A stretch of 64,000 nt of DNA from Puccinia triticina (lineage: Eukaryota; Basidiomycota; Pucciniomycetes; Pucciniales; Pucciniaceae): assembly GCF_026914185.1 (NCBI RefSeq), contig NC_070566.1, forward strand, positions 434,001 to 498,000, given 5' to 3'. The notes beneath the pieces are model-generated. The model saw nothing but the letters and a program-made list of their open reading frames with translations. It had not been told where the DNA came from and did not search any database. Positions 1-12,131 of the stretch are shown here, in pieces (position 1 is the stretch's first letter; each line of letters starts with the position of its first letter). Position numbers and translations under genes: made by a program.

Positions 1-278
1 TGAACTTATATACCCCCAGGCCAAGGACCTAGGTTCAAGCCCCACTCGAGACATCAAGTCGCCGTCACCTATCACATACATCAGTAACCCCATCAACCTC
101 GGACATCGACAACAATCCTCTTATATATCTCATCTTCGAACATATCCTATCACAAAATAAATTGCCAAGCTTACCTTGGTGGTCTTGTTTTCTGATATAC
201 AGAAAGGCAGAGCTTGCACCTCACCCATACCTTTTGCCATTCAGCAAAAGGGTCTCACGACACCTTTTGAGTCTTACA
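1..278 (+). mobile_element. 3' part of a 5' LTR
   Basis: The last ~145 bp (about 133-278) recur nearly identically at 3553-3699, immediately after the gag-protease frame. A diverged relative forms the end of the solo LTR at 41829-42753. All three end in GAGTCTTACA, the expected CA terminus of an LTR. The LTR start lies outside the window. The first ~80 bases contain a B-box-like GGTTCAAGCCC, which may be a tRNA-derived relic inside or beside the LTR. No convincing primer-binding site was recognised after position 278. Confidence 0.65.
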
Positions 279-800
279 AGGGAGTCCCCAACGTGATTGG
301 ATTACCGTATAATTGGATTGTTGAACGAAGTCAACCAAATTAGTCGAATACTCAAATAAGAAGAAAGAAGAACAAATTTATCAGCCACTACTGTCATTAA
401 AATAAACGGAAAAACTCAGTTACTCTGAAGATCAACTAGTCTACTGAAAAAGACTATCCAGCGACGAAAAAAGACTCACCATCTCTGAAGAATAAAGATT
501 GAACAACAAACCAGTACTGAAGGACGTATCTTGAAGAAAGCAGCCAGTTATATACCAGAAGACGGAAGATTGCCAAAGGATTTGGATAACTAGGATCCTG
601 TTAGAAGAGAACGTTGGAGCACCACTCAAAGGAAGCGGACGATTAGAAGCTCGGAAGAAAGGTTATTGCACCTGAAGAAGCCGGACAGACATAGACTCTG
701 GATAATCGTATACTGTTAGAAGAACCCTCCCAGCTACTATTAGTTATTTGGAATAAACCCCTCAGCTTGCCCTGGTAAAGAGACCAGAGACCATTTATAA
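279..800 (+). other. retrotransposon leader region
   Basis: This is A/G-rich, non-coding sequence between the 5' LTR end and the gag frame. Repeated GAAGAA/GGAAG tracts are visible. It is best read as the untranslated leader and packaging region of the retroelement. No gene is supported in it. Confidence 0.5.
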
Positions 801-3581
801 TTGAAAAAATCAGAGATTAGCAGGATAAATACTCAACAGATAGAATTTTTTAGAACAACCAGAAAATCAACAGAAGTCAACATGGGCTTACCATTTACAA
901 ACATGCCAGAATTGGAAGGCGGATTTGCTCCTCTAGAAACTCCTTCGAGAAACCGATTTTTTGCAAACACTTCGAACTGGAATCCACAAACCGGTTTACC
1001 ACCACCACGCCCCGACAAAGGCAAAGGACCTGCAAACACGTATAGAGATCAAGAGGAAGGCGGAAATGAATCAGACTCTGGTACACCTCAGAACGAAAGT
1101 CGACCTAGACCACAAGCTCAGGGATACGGGATGCATAATGTTTGCCAATCTGAAGGACTTATGGAAGAAGAAGACGAGTCTCCTGTTATGCAAAGAGGAG
1201 CACCAAAAATTATTAAAGACCCGGGATTGCTCTACAACGGGACCCACTTTATGAAGTTTTTGAAACGATACGAGAGAGCAGCAAGGACATACCAGGCAAC
1301 GGATTACGATAAGGCGTTACAGATCGGACGATTTGTGCAGACGGAGGAACTCAAAAGCGAACTCGAGGCGATGGACGGATACGACAAATGCGATTGGAAG
1401 AAGTTACGAAAAGATATGGTAGAATCGTGGGGCGAATTGGACAACACAGTTCTATACACCACAGCCGATCTAATCAAAGTAGCAGAAGAATACTCCAGGG
1501 AAGGTCAACTTAGCAGTCATCAAGAATACAAAGCATACCTTGGGAAATTCACCACCATCCTCAAGTATCTAGTCAGCAATGAGCACATAAACAAAAAAGA
1601 GGATGCCTCACTATTATTTTTAAGTGCATTTTCAAAAGAAAGTCAGAAGAATATCCGGAGATCGCTCGTCAGCCAAGGAAGACTACCCAAGGGGAAGGAT
1701 GGAAGTAACAAACCGCCACTCTGGGACCATGCAATAGAAGCAGCCGAGTTGGAAATCCAAACGGAAGAAAATGGATATGTAGATGTACGAAGCTTTGCCA
1801 ATTCGAACCGGGTCATGCAAAAAACCATGGACACTCAGAAGGGAGATAGTCGTCGACGAGAGAAGATGATAACCAACACGCCTAATTCCAAAGTAGCAGA
1901 AAAACAGGTTCAAGAACTCACTCAAGAGATATCAGCTCTCAAACAACAAATGCGAAGTTTAGTCCCAGTTACATACAACCAAAACCGTCCAGAAAGGCCA
2001 TCAGATTGATCAGAATTCTCACGAGGGAATGGAAGACCTTCAACACCGCTCTATGAAAGCCAGACTTGTTACTACTGCCATAGGGAGGGTCACTCCACTA
2101 GTCGGTGCGGGGAAATGCTAAAAGATGAAGCACAAGGCTTGGTAAAACGTAACGGGAAGGATTGGTACTTACCAAACGGCCAGCACATTCCTTGGAATCC
2201 AACTAGGCCCATCCGAACAGTTGTAGCTACCGCGTCAGCAGACCCTAAAATGCAAGAAGCAGCTCAGGAACATCAAAATTCGCAGCCAGTCAAAACCTCC
2301 GCACAAATAATTGAGTGGCAACCACCAACCCTGGGGGCGGAAAATTACCTTAAATCACATCCAATGACAAGGTCAGAAGCTCAGAAAGGACAAAGAAACG
2401 TAAGGATCCAGGAGCCCGGCCAAGAGGAACAAATGGATGTCGACCAAGAAGAAGAACCCGAAACACCGGTACGCAGCCCAGCAAGACGAATGGTTGAGAA
2501 AGTATGGAGCAAAGAGAAGGGACTAGCGGGAAAAGAGAAGGAATTGAATCCGGAAGAAACGCTACTCCAGGAACTAGACAACGTCAAGATACCAACAACA
2601 TTTGCTCAGCTCACGGCAATCTCTCCGGCATACACAGCCCAGATTAATTCCAATTTACAGAGCAGGTTACCAGAAAAATCAAACACCACATACATTTCAA
2701 CAAAGGACACCAAAGTAGCAACTATGGAACTCAATAACCAGGAAGAGGAGAGGGACCCGTGTTACTACAGCTGCGCCTTGGGATACGTTTCAGCCAAAAT
2801 TAATGGAGCAAAGGTCGATTTCATGATAGATTCAGGATCCATGGTCAATGTCATACCTACCTCAGTAGCACACGATCTTGATTTAGAAGTTGTGGCAGTG
2901 GACATACCAATGAAAGGGGTAGGCGGTGCGCGATGCGACATCAAAGGAGTAGTGGAAAATTGCCCGGTAACCATAGGAAGATTCTCAGGGCCAGCTCACT
3001 TGTTTGTATCGCCGAAAGCTCAAGATTGCATCCTTGGACGACCCTTCCTTTTCGACTACAAATGCACGTTAGGATACCAGGAGACAGGCGAAATTCTCAC
3101 GTTCCTGGGCGACAAAGGAAGACAAGTATCAGTACCTCTTGCAAAAGTAGGACAAGGAAGAGGCTGGAACAACATGAAGGATCTCGGCGCAAATAATATA
3201 AGATCGTTTGGGTTCAGCTTGGTTCCACAAGGGCTCAAAATAGGACAGGTTTTGTTATGTTGGATAATGGCCTTAACAATGATGATCGTGGAGGGATTCA
3301 AAGGGCTAGCAAAGATCAGTACATCAATTTTTAAATCCTTCAACGAAATACTGTCGATCACCCTTTCATCTATCGGTGGCTACGTCAAAACGGAAGCAAA
3401 GAAAAGTTGGGAACTAGGAGCGAAATTAAGACGCCCAAAAATGGAGAAGGAAGAATCGATAATCTGCCGGTCCCTATCCTCAATCAAATCAACTTCGAGG
3501 TTTTCCACCAACCAGTTGCGGCATCTACTAGCGAACGGCTTACAGATCTCGATTCTTCGAACATATCCTATCACAAAATAA
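801..3581 (+). pseudogene. retrotransposon gag-protease, truncated, with in-frame TGA
   Basis: This is a Ty3/Gypsy-like Gag followed in the same frame by a retropepsin. Gag (801-2006) has an acidic and proline-rich start, a helical capsid-like middle and a C-terminal coiled coil. A TGA at 2007-2009 interrupts the frame, which otherwise continues through a CCHC zinc knuckle (C-x2-C-x4-H-x4-C, about 2067-2108) into the pol part. The aspartic protease has the catalytic FMIDSGS motif (about 2820-2840) and a C-terminal ILGRPF motif (about 3030-3048). No reverse transcriptase, RNase H or integrase follows, and the frame runs into LTR sequence at about 3550. Either a deletion removed the rest of pol and most of the 3' LTR, or this is a gag-protease-only non-autonomous derivative. 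After ~3400 a second frame reads more naturally, suggesting a further frameshift. Confidence 0.8.
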
Positions 3582-3699
3582 ATTGCCAAGCTTACCTTGG
3601 TGGTCTTGTTTTCTGATATACAGAAAGGCAGAGCTTGCACCTCACCCATACCTTTTGCCATTCAGCAAAAGGGTCTCACGACACCTTTTGAGTCTTACA
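3553..3699 (+). mobile_element. 3' LTR remnant
   Basis: This is a ~147-bp direct repeat of 133-278, ending in GAGTCTTACA. Only the last part of the LTR is present, because internal sequence joins it directly at about 3550. The upstream LTR part was therefore deleted together with the missing pol region. Confidence 0.7.
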
Positions 3700-4049
3700 C
3701 CGTCGGGCACAGCGGCAATATGCAGTCAAGAACCACTATCGGTCAGCACATCGGCAAGGATGGGCAACCAAAATCGACTTCCCCTCAACTCATCTCGCCT
3801 CACCACCTCATCGACTCACCACTCACCACCTCATCGACTCACCATCCACCCACATCCTCATCTCGTCTCACCATCTTCCCCGCAACCCTACCACATTATG
3901 CCAACCAAGCCATTGGAGCCGGCCGAGAATCACCGATTGCTTCCTCCTCAAGACCCCCTCCCCCCCACCACTTGGGATGCCCCAATGAAGCATTTGTAAG
4001 TTTTTCTGTTGGGAGCTTCTTCCTCAACCCCCCAATAGGACTCAATCAT
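3700..4049. other. low-complexity pyrimidine-rich spacer
   Basis: The stretch is C/T-rich with imperfect repeats of the CATC/CTCACC type (about 3780-3890). Open frames on the plus strand here are compositional. No gene or terminal repeat was recognised. Confidence 0.5.
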
Positions 4050-4586
4050 TTAGGCTGAACAGTATTTTTTTTCTTCTTTGCATCTACTGTTTCCGGCCTC
4101 GTCCGCTTTTATCTTTGGCTGTTGCGTCTCGTCCCACGTGTAGTCCATCTCATCGCACTCCCCAGACTCAAATTCATGGAAGAACTGGCTGTCAAACTTC
4201 TCCGCGTATCCAACTGACTTGCGGCTAGCCGCTGCCTGGTGAGCAACATTCCAAACTTTCCGGCCTTTGGGCAATGTGGAAAGATATCCTCCTCTGACGG
4301 ACAATCACCAGTGTGCGACTCGACCGACCTGCTTTTTTTGACCAGGGGCGTCATTTTCTAGCGGAGGTGAAGGCGTCCGAGATCTCTTCTTACGACTCTC
4401 CAGCCGGAGTTGAGGGCGGCTTCTGGACAGCTTGACATACTGCTCGCCAATGAACTTTTGATCTTGTTCCTGTAACGGGAGCTTGGTAATCACCAATGGT
4501 TTGGGCAGCTCAAGTGAAGATAGCTGGTCTGATACGGATGACATACCACTTATCTGACATAGCTCTTTCTCACTCTCAACCCTCAA
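4050..4586 (-). CDS. short coding-like segment, unknown
   Basis: Two minus-strand frames (4586-4305 and 4304-4050 or 4354-4109) adjoin and could be one spliced or frameshifted product. The upstream part is charged, with a basic KKRSRTPSPP nuclear-localisation-like stretch. It lies 3' of the transposase at 4938-9517 and ends 40 bases short of the retroelement spacer. I do not recognise a family. It may be a leftover transposon accessory exon or not a gene at all. Confidence 0.25.
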
Positions 4587-4937
4587 ACAATTGTTTCAAT
4601 GTAATAATTTCTTTATTCTGAGATTTTTATTTATTTATGTTTTTTTTCTACAACATATAAAAAAATGGCCAATGACTGAAACAAATATGCAAAAAATACA
4701 ACTTGATTGTAACATGTTTTTGCTCCTTCAATCTTATCTCAAGTAAATATATGAATCTATACTCACTCAACAGTTCAAAACCAACAAAAAGGATTTGTTT
4801 TTTTAATTGTTTTTTTTCCAGTGCCACACATACAGATGAAAAATACTTATTGATGACTGAAATGATTGAGTTTTATATTTGTGAGTTTTTTGGTCATGGT
4901 GGCTAGATATTCCCTGTATGAAATAATACTATTTGAC
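4587..4937. other. AT-rich spacer
   Basis: AT-rich sequence with T-runs lies between the transposase stop and the coding-like segment 4050-4586. It probably holds the 3' UTR and polyadenylation region of the transposase. Nothing else was recognised. Confidence 0.4.
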
Positions 4938-7900
4938 AATCATTGCCTGGATGAGGAGGGATAATCTCCTGCAGGACCACCTGCTCTGGGGTCATACAAA
5001 TGATCAAATGGGTTTTGTTCATGCATTGCTTGCCCTGCCCCAAGTGAGATTGCGGATGGAGAACGGTACATTGAACCTCCTCTGGTGCTACCCGCTGGGG
5101 GTGCATGTAATCCACTCATTGAGCTTGGTGAATAAATTGGTTGCCCCACCCCAATTGAACTTCTTGATGAAGATTGGTACATTGAATTTCCTGTGGTACT
5201 ACCCCCTGCGGGGGCATGTAATCCACTCATTGATCTTGGTGAATATATTGGTTGCCCCACCCCAATTGAACTTCTGGATGAAGATTGGTACACTGAATTT
5301 CCTGTGGCACTACCCCCTGGGGGAGCATTATATCCACCCAATGGGTTTGATGCGTACATTTTTTGAGGCTGGTAGAATGGATTTCCAAAAGTTTTGCCTG
5401 CTGGGGAGGCATGTAATACACCCATTGTCTTTGATGTATAAATTGGATCTCTACCTCTTGATGGGTTTCTGGAAGAGGATTGGTAGATGGAATGGTCCAT
5501 AGTGTGGTCTACAGTTCCACATGTTGATGGGTGACGGTAAATGCTTGTGCTTGCTGGGCCAGGCATTGTTGGAGGGCCAGATGTTGCTTCTGAAGGGATC
5601 CGGAGACTTGAACGTATTGTTGAAGAATCCGGAAAGGGATTGACAACAGTTCCTCCTGATGGCATAGTATAGAGATCATGCCTTGCATGCCTTGATTCTG
5701 TAGGTAAAGAAGTGTGTCGGTCTGGATTGAACTGGTTAAATATGTTGGGGGATTGTTGAATGGATTGTACAGAATTGCTTCTGCTCCTCTGAATATTTTG
5801 GTGGAGTTGGACAGATTGCACAGAATTTCTCCTACCCCTATGAGGAGTTTGGGGTTGAACAGAGCTCCTGGTGGATTCAAGATGCCAGTGTTGATGGAAA
5901 AACCTTTCTTCTTGGTCTGGTAGATTTTTTTCTGATTTCCATTTTTCAATTCCTTTTTTGATGGCTTGTCCAAATTCTCTGCCAGGGACTGGCTCAAGTG
6001 GCACTCCTGCAATTCTTCTGTGGGCCTCTGAGGCATGAAAGGAGCATGTATTCAGAATGAAAGAATCTGTTGGGTTGTGTTCCACCATGTATCTTGCAAG
6101 ATTGCCCTCATGGGTATCATTCACAGGCCTTGAACTCAATTTAACCTGGCATCCACCATCATGGCAGGTGTGCTGCACATTGAGGCAAAAAATTATATCC
6201 TGTAATTGATGTATCAGATGGATGGATATATGGCCAAAATTTCTTGAGGTGACTCTCCAGATTGAATGAATTTGGCCAATTATTGCAGAGTTGCTCCGTG
6301 GGTGCTTGAGAAATACAAAATACCCTTTACGTACACTTCTTTTATCATCCAAATTCATGCAGCATTGTTGTGTGATCTCATGGTTGGGATATTTATCACT
6401 AACATCTTTGGGAACTGGAACTCTATCCAAATTGGGAAGTTTTGCTTTAGTAATTTCTGGGAACTGATTTCCTGAACCATGAATACTTGAATGAACATAA
6501 CCCATGGAACATTGTATATCTTCAATGTGAAATATTTTTTTCAATTGTGCGGATGCTTGATAATAAAAATTTTTCACATGATCCCAGAGATAAGCACCAG
6601 ACAAAATTGCCCTCAGACATTGGAAATTACTGAATGATATTGCCAAATCTCTTCCAGGATGCTGTCTATTTGAGTGGATTGAAGCATTTCTGAGTATGCT
6701 GTTGAAGCTCTCAAACTTTTTGGTTGCAAAAAGGCTGGCTGGACCAAACCGTGCAATTGACTGTCCCAGGTGTATCAACATGTGGAATTTTGGTTTGTTT
6801 ACCCATCTTGCATTGCACTTCATGAGCTGTAATAATAAGTGATCAACCAACATCTCCATTTCCTTGAGGTAAACATCCATATCAGAAATGTGTGTCTGGA
6901 ACACATAGGGGGCCATCCTGCACAGTGCACTCCATAAGTCTTTTTGCTGTTCATCCATAAACTGAAAGAAAACAAAAGGAGCACATTGAAGTATAATCTT
7001 GAAGTCTTTCCCAACCATGATTTTGTGATGTTTATACAAGTATGCTGCATTTATGACTGGTAGGTCAAGTGAATCAGTGATAAATGATTGCCATCCTCCG
7101 AGGAGATCATTGACCTGATGGGGTTTGATAGTGTTGCTGAGGAAATCTATGGCAATGTATTTGATGATACCCAAGAGTATGACATGCAAAATTTCAACAG
7201 GTGTATCTTGGCATCCATCAAAACCTGGGTAAAGAAACTGTCAATTTTATGTTGGGTAAGATCAGATGAATGAGAAATCTATTATTTCTTACCCAGAAGG
7301 CACAGAAATGAGTTGAACAGTTTGTGTTTCTGATGCTCCGCTAGAGCCATGATCTTCCCAACTTCAGCAGCCTTTTTCCTATCTTTCAGCATATCTACAA
7401 ATGCCTTGTTTATCGCATCTTGGACTCCTAAAGCTTTGTATTCAGTTATATATGCATCTCTGGAAGAATTCACCGCTGTTTCCCACAGTTCATATGAGCG
7501 CTCAATAGTCTCACTCCAAGATCTGTAATCCACCACATCCTGAAGAAGTAATGATAGGTAATTAGCTTTTTAACCTATCTTTACAAAATGCATCAAGCAA
7601 CTGCGTACCCTGTTAACCAAAGAGTCCATTCCCAGGAACTGATAAATATAATCTTCTCCTGATTTATCACTCCTCTTTTCCACTCCCAAATGGCAGATGC
7701 GGCAGGGGTTCAATGCAGCGCCTGTGAGAGGAGTATTGGTGATCTCTGCATGCATTAGGGAGTCGCCTAGGAAGAAAAGAACCACCGTGGTAACACAAAC
7801 CTCTTGCTGCAATTCACAGTCAAATGCCACACATCCATTTAAAGTAATATCACTGAAGAAAAGAAGTACAGTTCAGTTATTTTATTTCTTAATTCTACTG

Positions 7901-9517
7901 TGTGTTGTAAATCAGACATCTCACTTCAGTTCATCAACTATTTGATCAGCCAATTCCAACGGACCAGCTGTGTTTGAAGTTGAGAGGAAATGACAGTTAT
8001 ACTGTTGATTTGACAACTTGGGAGGAAGACCTGCAAGTGTGAAATAATAACAGATGTGCTTATTCCACTTTTTGGATTGGTTTCCTGATGTATCATCACA
8101 GTAAAGGGCAATTGGAACATTTCTAATAATCCTATTACCAGACTTCTCCCGCCAGTCATTTGGTAAAGAAATGGGAGTGAAAGATCCATGATCCTCCTCT
8201 GAAAACAATCCAAAAGAAAAAAATTAACAATTCTGCCACTAATTTTTGCCCCAAACCCCCCATGTGAAAAGAGAAGCTCACCCCATATTGTGTTTTTGCA
8301 CACCAATGACAATGGTTTGTCACCCCACATGCAGATTTCAAAATAATTCAATGAAACTTCTTCACAAGCAATGGAAAGCAACTTTGGTGATTTATATGGC
8401 AGGTTTTTAGGTATAATCATCTTGAATTTTGGCTCGTGAGGCAAACCATCATGCTTCAGTTTGGCACACTTGGCATACATTTTATCTTCTTGTTTGTAAA
8501 AGAAGATAGGTACCACCAACTCCCCTGAGTGTAACTGACATGGCTCATAGATGTAATAATGCTTTTTGTTTATGGCCACCATTTGTGCACAATATTCCCA
8601 AGGAAGGTCCTCACGCCACTTGTAACTCTGGGACAATTTGTATATATTTTTCTATGGGTTTGCCAAATCCTGCACAGAAGAGAATCCAACTTGTTCAACA
8701 AACTGAGGTTTTTAATTGAATCTAATGCAGTATACTTAGCAGATTTCACACTCACTAGGGTAATAAGCTTCTGTACACTCAGGGAATAGCATTGATTCTT
8801 AAAGACACTTTCTCTTTGATTGGGATTCATGTACATTGAGCATGTCTCTAAGCTTGGCCTTAGCCCGCCAGACAGAAGTCCAACAACGGAGTTCTAATCC
8901 GCAGAGCTCAGCGAGTGAGCAGACCTTGTCATATTGCATGCGCGAAAGGATGGTATGCATGTAGCCGTTAAGAAGGATGGAGACCAGTTGCTGCGCCGCG
9001 CAAATCAAATTAAACCCTGTATCAGCATTTTGTTGACCCCAAGTGACCAGACTTGGGTGGATTTCGTAACGCTCACCGCCAACCCCGCAAATGGGTACCA
9101 CCCTTGATCTTTGACTTCCGGTTCTTCCTCCTCGCCTTCGCCCCCTTCATCTTCCTCCTCCATCCCCTCTTCCACCTGACTGGCCGGCTGGAAGATGTCG
9201 ATCACCTCCCGCATGTTCAGGAGCTCGTCCTCGCTGTTGCTCTCACCGGTATTCGACCAATCATCCTGATACTCCACGGCCTCCATATAAACGTCATGCA
9301 GGTGGGGTGTTGCATGAAATGAATCACGCTGATGTTCTGTTTCATCCTCATCACGATCCGAGTTGTTCCCGGTCTCGACTGTCCCCACCCCATCAATCTG
9401 ACGTTCATTTGCACGATCTGATGTCTTGTCTGCCGCTTGACCGTAATCTGACCGCAAATATGACGGAAGGTTTGCAATGTGCGTGGGCATCTTTGAATGC
9501 TCCTTGGTTGACATCAT
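4938..9517 (-). pseudogene. DNA transposase, Plavaka/tnp2-like, decayed
   Basis: This multi-exon transposase resembles the CACTA-like (Plavaka/tnp2) transposases common in basidiomycetes. Exon 1 (9517-9077) is acidic and ends at WYPFAGLA. An intron (9076-8991) leads to QQLVSILLNGYMHTILSR. Later exons carry NVPIALYCDDTSGNQSKKWN (about 8110), a CRICH zinc motif (about 7710), DTPVEILHVILLGIIKY (about 7200) and FATKKFESFNSILR (about 6720). All are landmarks of this superfamily as I recall it. Decay is visible: a frameshift near 8825 and an in-frame TAG at 8654-8652, inside the otherwise conserved stretch DLANP...LSQSYKWREDLPW. The C-terminus is extended by serine/glycine-rich tandem repeats. The accessory gene at 9872 runs divergently. 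No terminal inverted repeats were found by eye. Confidence 0.8.
5040..5420 (-). repeat. 111-bp tandem repeats encoding the transposase C-terminus
   Basis: A 111-bp unit (37 codons) recurs about three times with divergence. It encodes repeats around SSSRSSIGVGQPIYSP and SGLHAPxGGSTxGNSMYQ. The period is visible from ATGTAATCCACTCATTGA at 5105 and again at 5216. The unit keeps the frame, so it expanded while the protein was coding. Confidence 0.75.
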
Positions 9518-9871
9518 CGCCTGACCACCACAAAACCGGCAGAACCATCTTGGCCGGATATCATCAGACGCAGCTGGCTCAAAAACTGATGAGTGAAAAA
9601 GAGAATCGTGAGTAACTGTGAATGTATGAATTTTAGATAGATTAAAATTTCATGTTGCATTTACCTTTTCGATCTACTCGCACCGCAGAACTCCTGCTGA
9701 TACTCATTCTTCTCCTTTTGGTGTGAAGCTGGGGAGGGAACATTTCAATGGACCAACAACGGGTATTTAAGGTGTGCCTCCGACCTGGACTGACCCATTC
9801 TCCCCCAGAAGCCCACCCCATATTAACTTGTTTCATCAGCCCAGCAACAAATATGTGACAAGCCGCAAGTC
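9518..9871. promoter_or_regulatory. divergent promoter region of transposon A
   Basis: About 350 bp separates the minus-strand transposase start (9517) from the plus-strand accessory gene start (9872). It presumably carries both promoters. No clear TATA box or repeated motif was recognised. Confidence 0.35.
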
Positions 9872-12131
9872 ATGTACCAACCCACTCCCCCCCCCCAACC
9901 CATCCTCGTTGATGACAACAATACCGGAGCCCCTGTCCCGGCACCTGCCCCACGTGCCAAGCGACCTCGTTGTGTTGCTAGCCAGGCCATTTCCCGCACC
10001 CCTCGAGTGCATCCCGCAGGTTTGCCCATTCGCTCTTAGAGATGTTTACTGTATGGTTGATCAACTGACAGCCTAATTTTCCTAGGCCATGAAGATCATG
10101 CTCACATTATTACCCCCAGCCGGATCATTACCGACTCTGGCGGGCGGCCAGGCCCCGCACTAGGTAACCTTATTTTTTTTTGTTTCCAATGAAACTGCGT
10201 ACACTGAATTTTCTCCACTTGTTTCCGTACGCAGATCCCCATATTCAACAGCCTATTATCACACCTACCCATATCGGCGGCCCGATCATCACCCCGAGTT
10301 GGATAATCGGTAGCCCGGTCATCACCCCCAGTCGGATAATCCACAGTGGAAGTGGTTCCAGAGCTCTGAGCAGTAAGTTATTTTTGGTGCCATCCATCAT
10401 CCCCTGAGAGATTGCTGAGATGCCCTATGTTCTGCAGTTCATAGCCAACCCAGTGTTACTCCTATTACCCATCCACCCCCAGATCCCATGTCTGAAGACA
10501 AAACACGGGATGAAGAGCCGCCGTGCGGATCAACCTCGGACAACAAGGCTTACAGTGTCTATGGTAGTATGGACGGTTTTATCCAACCTCCACCACCCCG
10601 CGGTCTTCCGAGTATTACAATTCCAAGCGAGGACCGGGAACTTCCCCAGCTCACTCACAAACTCCCTCAGCTGCCAACCGCCGAACCCCTGTCAATCGCC
10701 AAACTCCTGCCATCCCCCAACCCCTGCAAACATCAGCAGCAGTACACCATCCCCCCCAAACCCCAACTACACATGTCCACACTCCTGCCCCCGCAGCCCC
10801 AGCCCCAGCCCCACCTCGCCAAGTACTCCGAGCAGCCAATAACCCACTGGTGGAGTCACTGCTCGCATCGGCTCAGCTGTCTGATACAGACTTACAGCTA
10901 GCGCGGCAACTTTTCAACGTAAGTTTTTTTTTTTCAGTTGACTGACAATTCTACCATACCCCAAGCTTAGCTTGCTTCTCAGGCGCCGGAACGAAGCCAC
11001 TGGAGCTTAACAGTTGTCATGTGGATGACCCAACGACGTGCCGCTGCATTGCCCGCTGCTCCTGTTGCAGCCAACGGTACAGCTCATGTGTACAGCCAGG
11101 TTTTCCGGGTAAGCAACCATTTGGCTCACCAGGGCCAAACAAGCTGACCATATTACCTTCTAACAACAGACCCGAGTGCGCCAAACGATCTGAGAGATCC
11201 TCATGCGAAGCACACTGGAATCATACAGCCGGGCCCAATCAGCACACGGGCACATCTTTGTGCATTCTCCACTGCCCCTAATACGAGTAAGTAACCTTTT
11301 CATTTCTTTATTACCACCATTGCATGTGGCTGACCGTTCTTTGTGGCTGTAGAACTATGTATTGGAGCAGTCTCCAGCATTCAGGAGACAGCACCTACCT
11401 GCGGGAATCCCGGAAAATAACAAATCAATGGCGGGGCTCGTGACCTTCTTACAAAGTATGGTCAAACACGAACGCACTCATATGCGAAACTTGGTAAGTT
11501 TTCAGTCTGCACCTCACCTCCCTTTTTTTTTACTAACACTTGTTTTCTCTAGCTCTTGTCAAATGTTTGACAAGAGTCTTGGCCTCGAGAGCTTGGGCCG
11601 GTCCCAAGGCTCTTTGACCTCATCGTCACAATCAATCGGTCCTTCCAGCCAAGGGGTGTCCTGCGAGGCCCTGCCGATATACGGCAGGATCTCAATACGG
11701 GTGTGATAGTGCGAATCGCCATGCTTCAACTACTCACTGTTCACCACCTTATCCATCGAGCACCAGGCGACACCAGGTCCCAATGGGACCTAATCAACAA
11801 TCAGTTGGAGTCTGTTAGGCAGAAATCAGATGTTGAGCTACAAGCGTGAGTTTTTTTTTCTATTTCAATTTTACTTACCGGGGGCTTCAGATCTATGTAT
11901 GCTAACACTTTGCTCCTGTGGTACACCATTCTTCTTTTGCGGCGCGATTGGGAACTCTTCCCAGGTGATGTCATGTTTAATGATATCCCTGCAGAGTTGA
12001 TTCGAGTCCCAAACGCCCACAAGTGTGATGTGGAAACCCGATTGATTATTGCGCAGTATGGGGACAATTCATCTGACGCAGATATGGCGGCGCTTCTCCA
12101 AATGGAAGTTGACCTCACCCTTGAGCAGTAG
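9872..12131 (+). pseudogene. transposon accessory gene, multi-exon, decayed
   Basis: The family is unrecognised. The proposed start is the ATG at 9872 (MYQPTPPPQPILVDD), followed by an NLS-like APRAKRPR. Exons that join in frame are 9872-10019, 10086-10163, 10235-10372 and 10438-10918, then about 10971-11110, 11171-11284, 11353-11493, 11554-11847 and 11891-12131. Exons 2-3 contain ITPSRII-type repeats. Exon 4 is proline-rich and changes frame once between about 10570 and 10620. The C-terminal part is helical (AGLVTFLQSMVKHERTH; LIHRAPGDTRSQWDLIN; LLLWYTILLLRRDWELFPGD) and ends DLTLEQ. TGA codons at 11191 and 11568 interrupt otherwise continuous exons. It probably encodes the second protein of the transposon, perhaps a DNA-binding partner of the transposase; that is inference from position only. 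Confidence 0.55.

Noticed and set aside
801..2009. TGA at 2007 as programmed gag-pol readthrough
   Set aside because: It lies before the zinc knuckle, i.e. inside Gag, and similar TGAs disrupt unrelated transposon genes nearby. Mutation is simpler.
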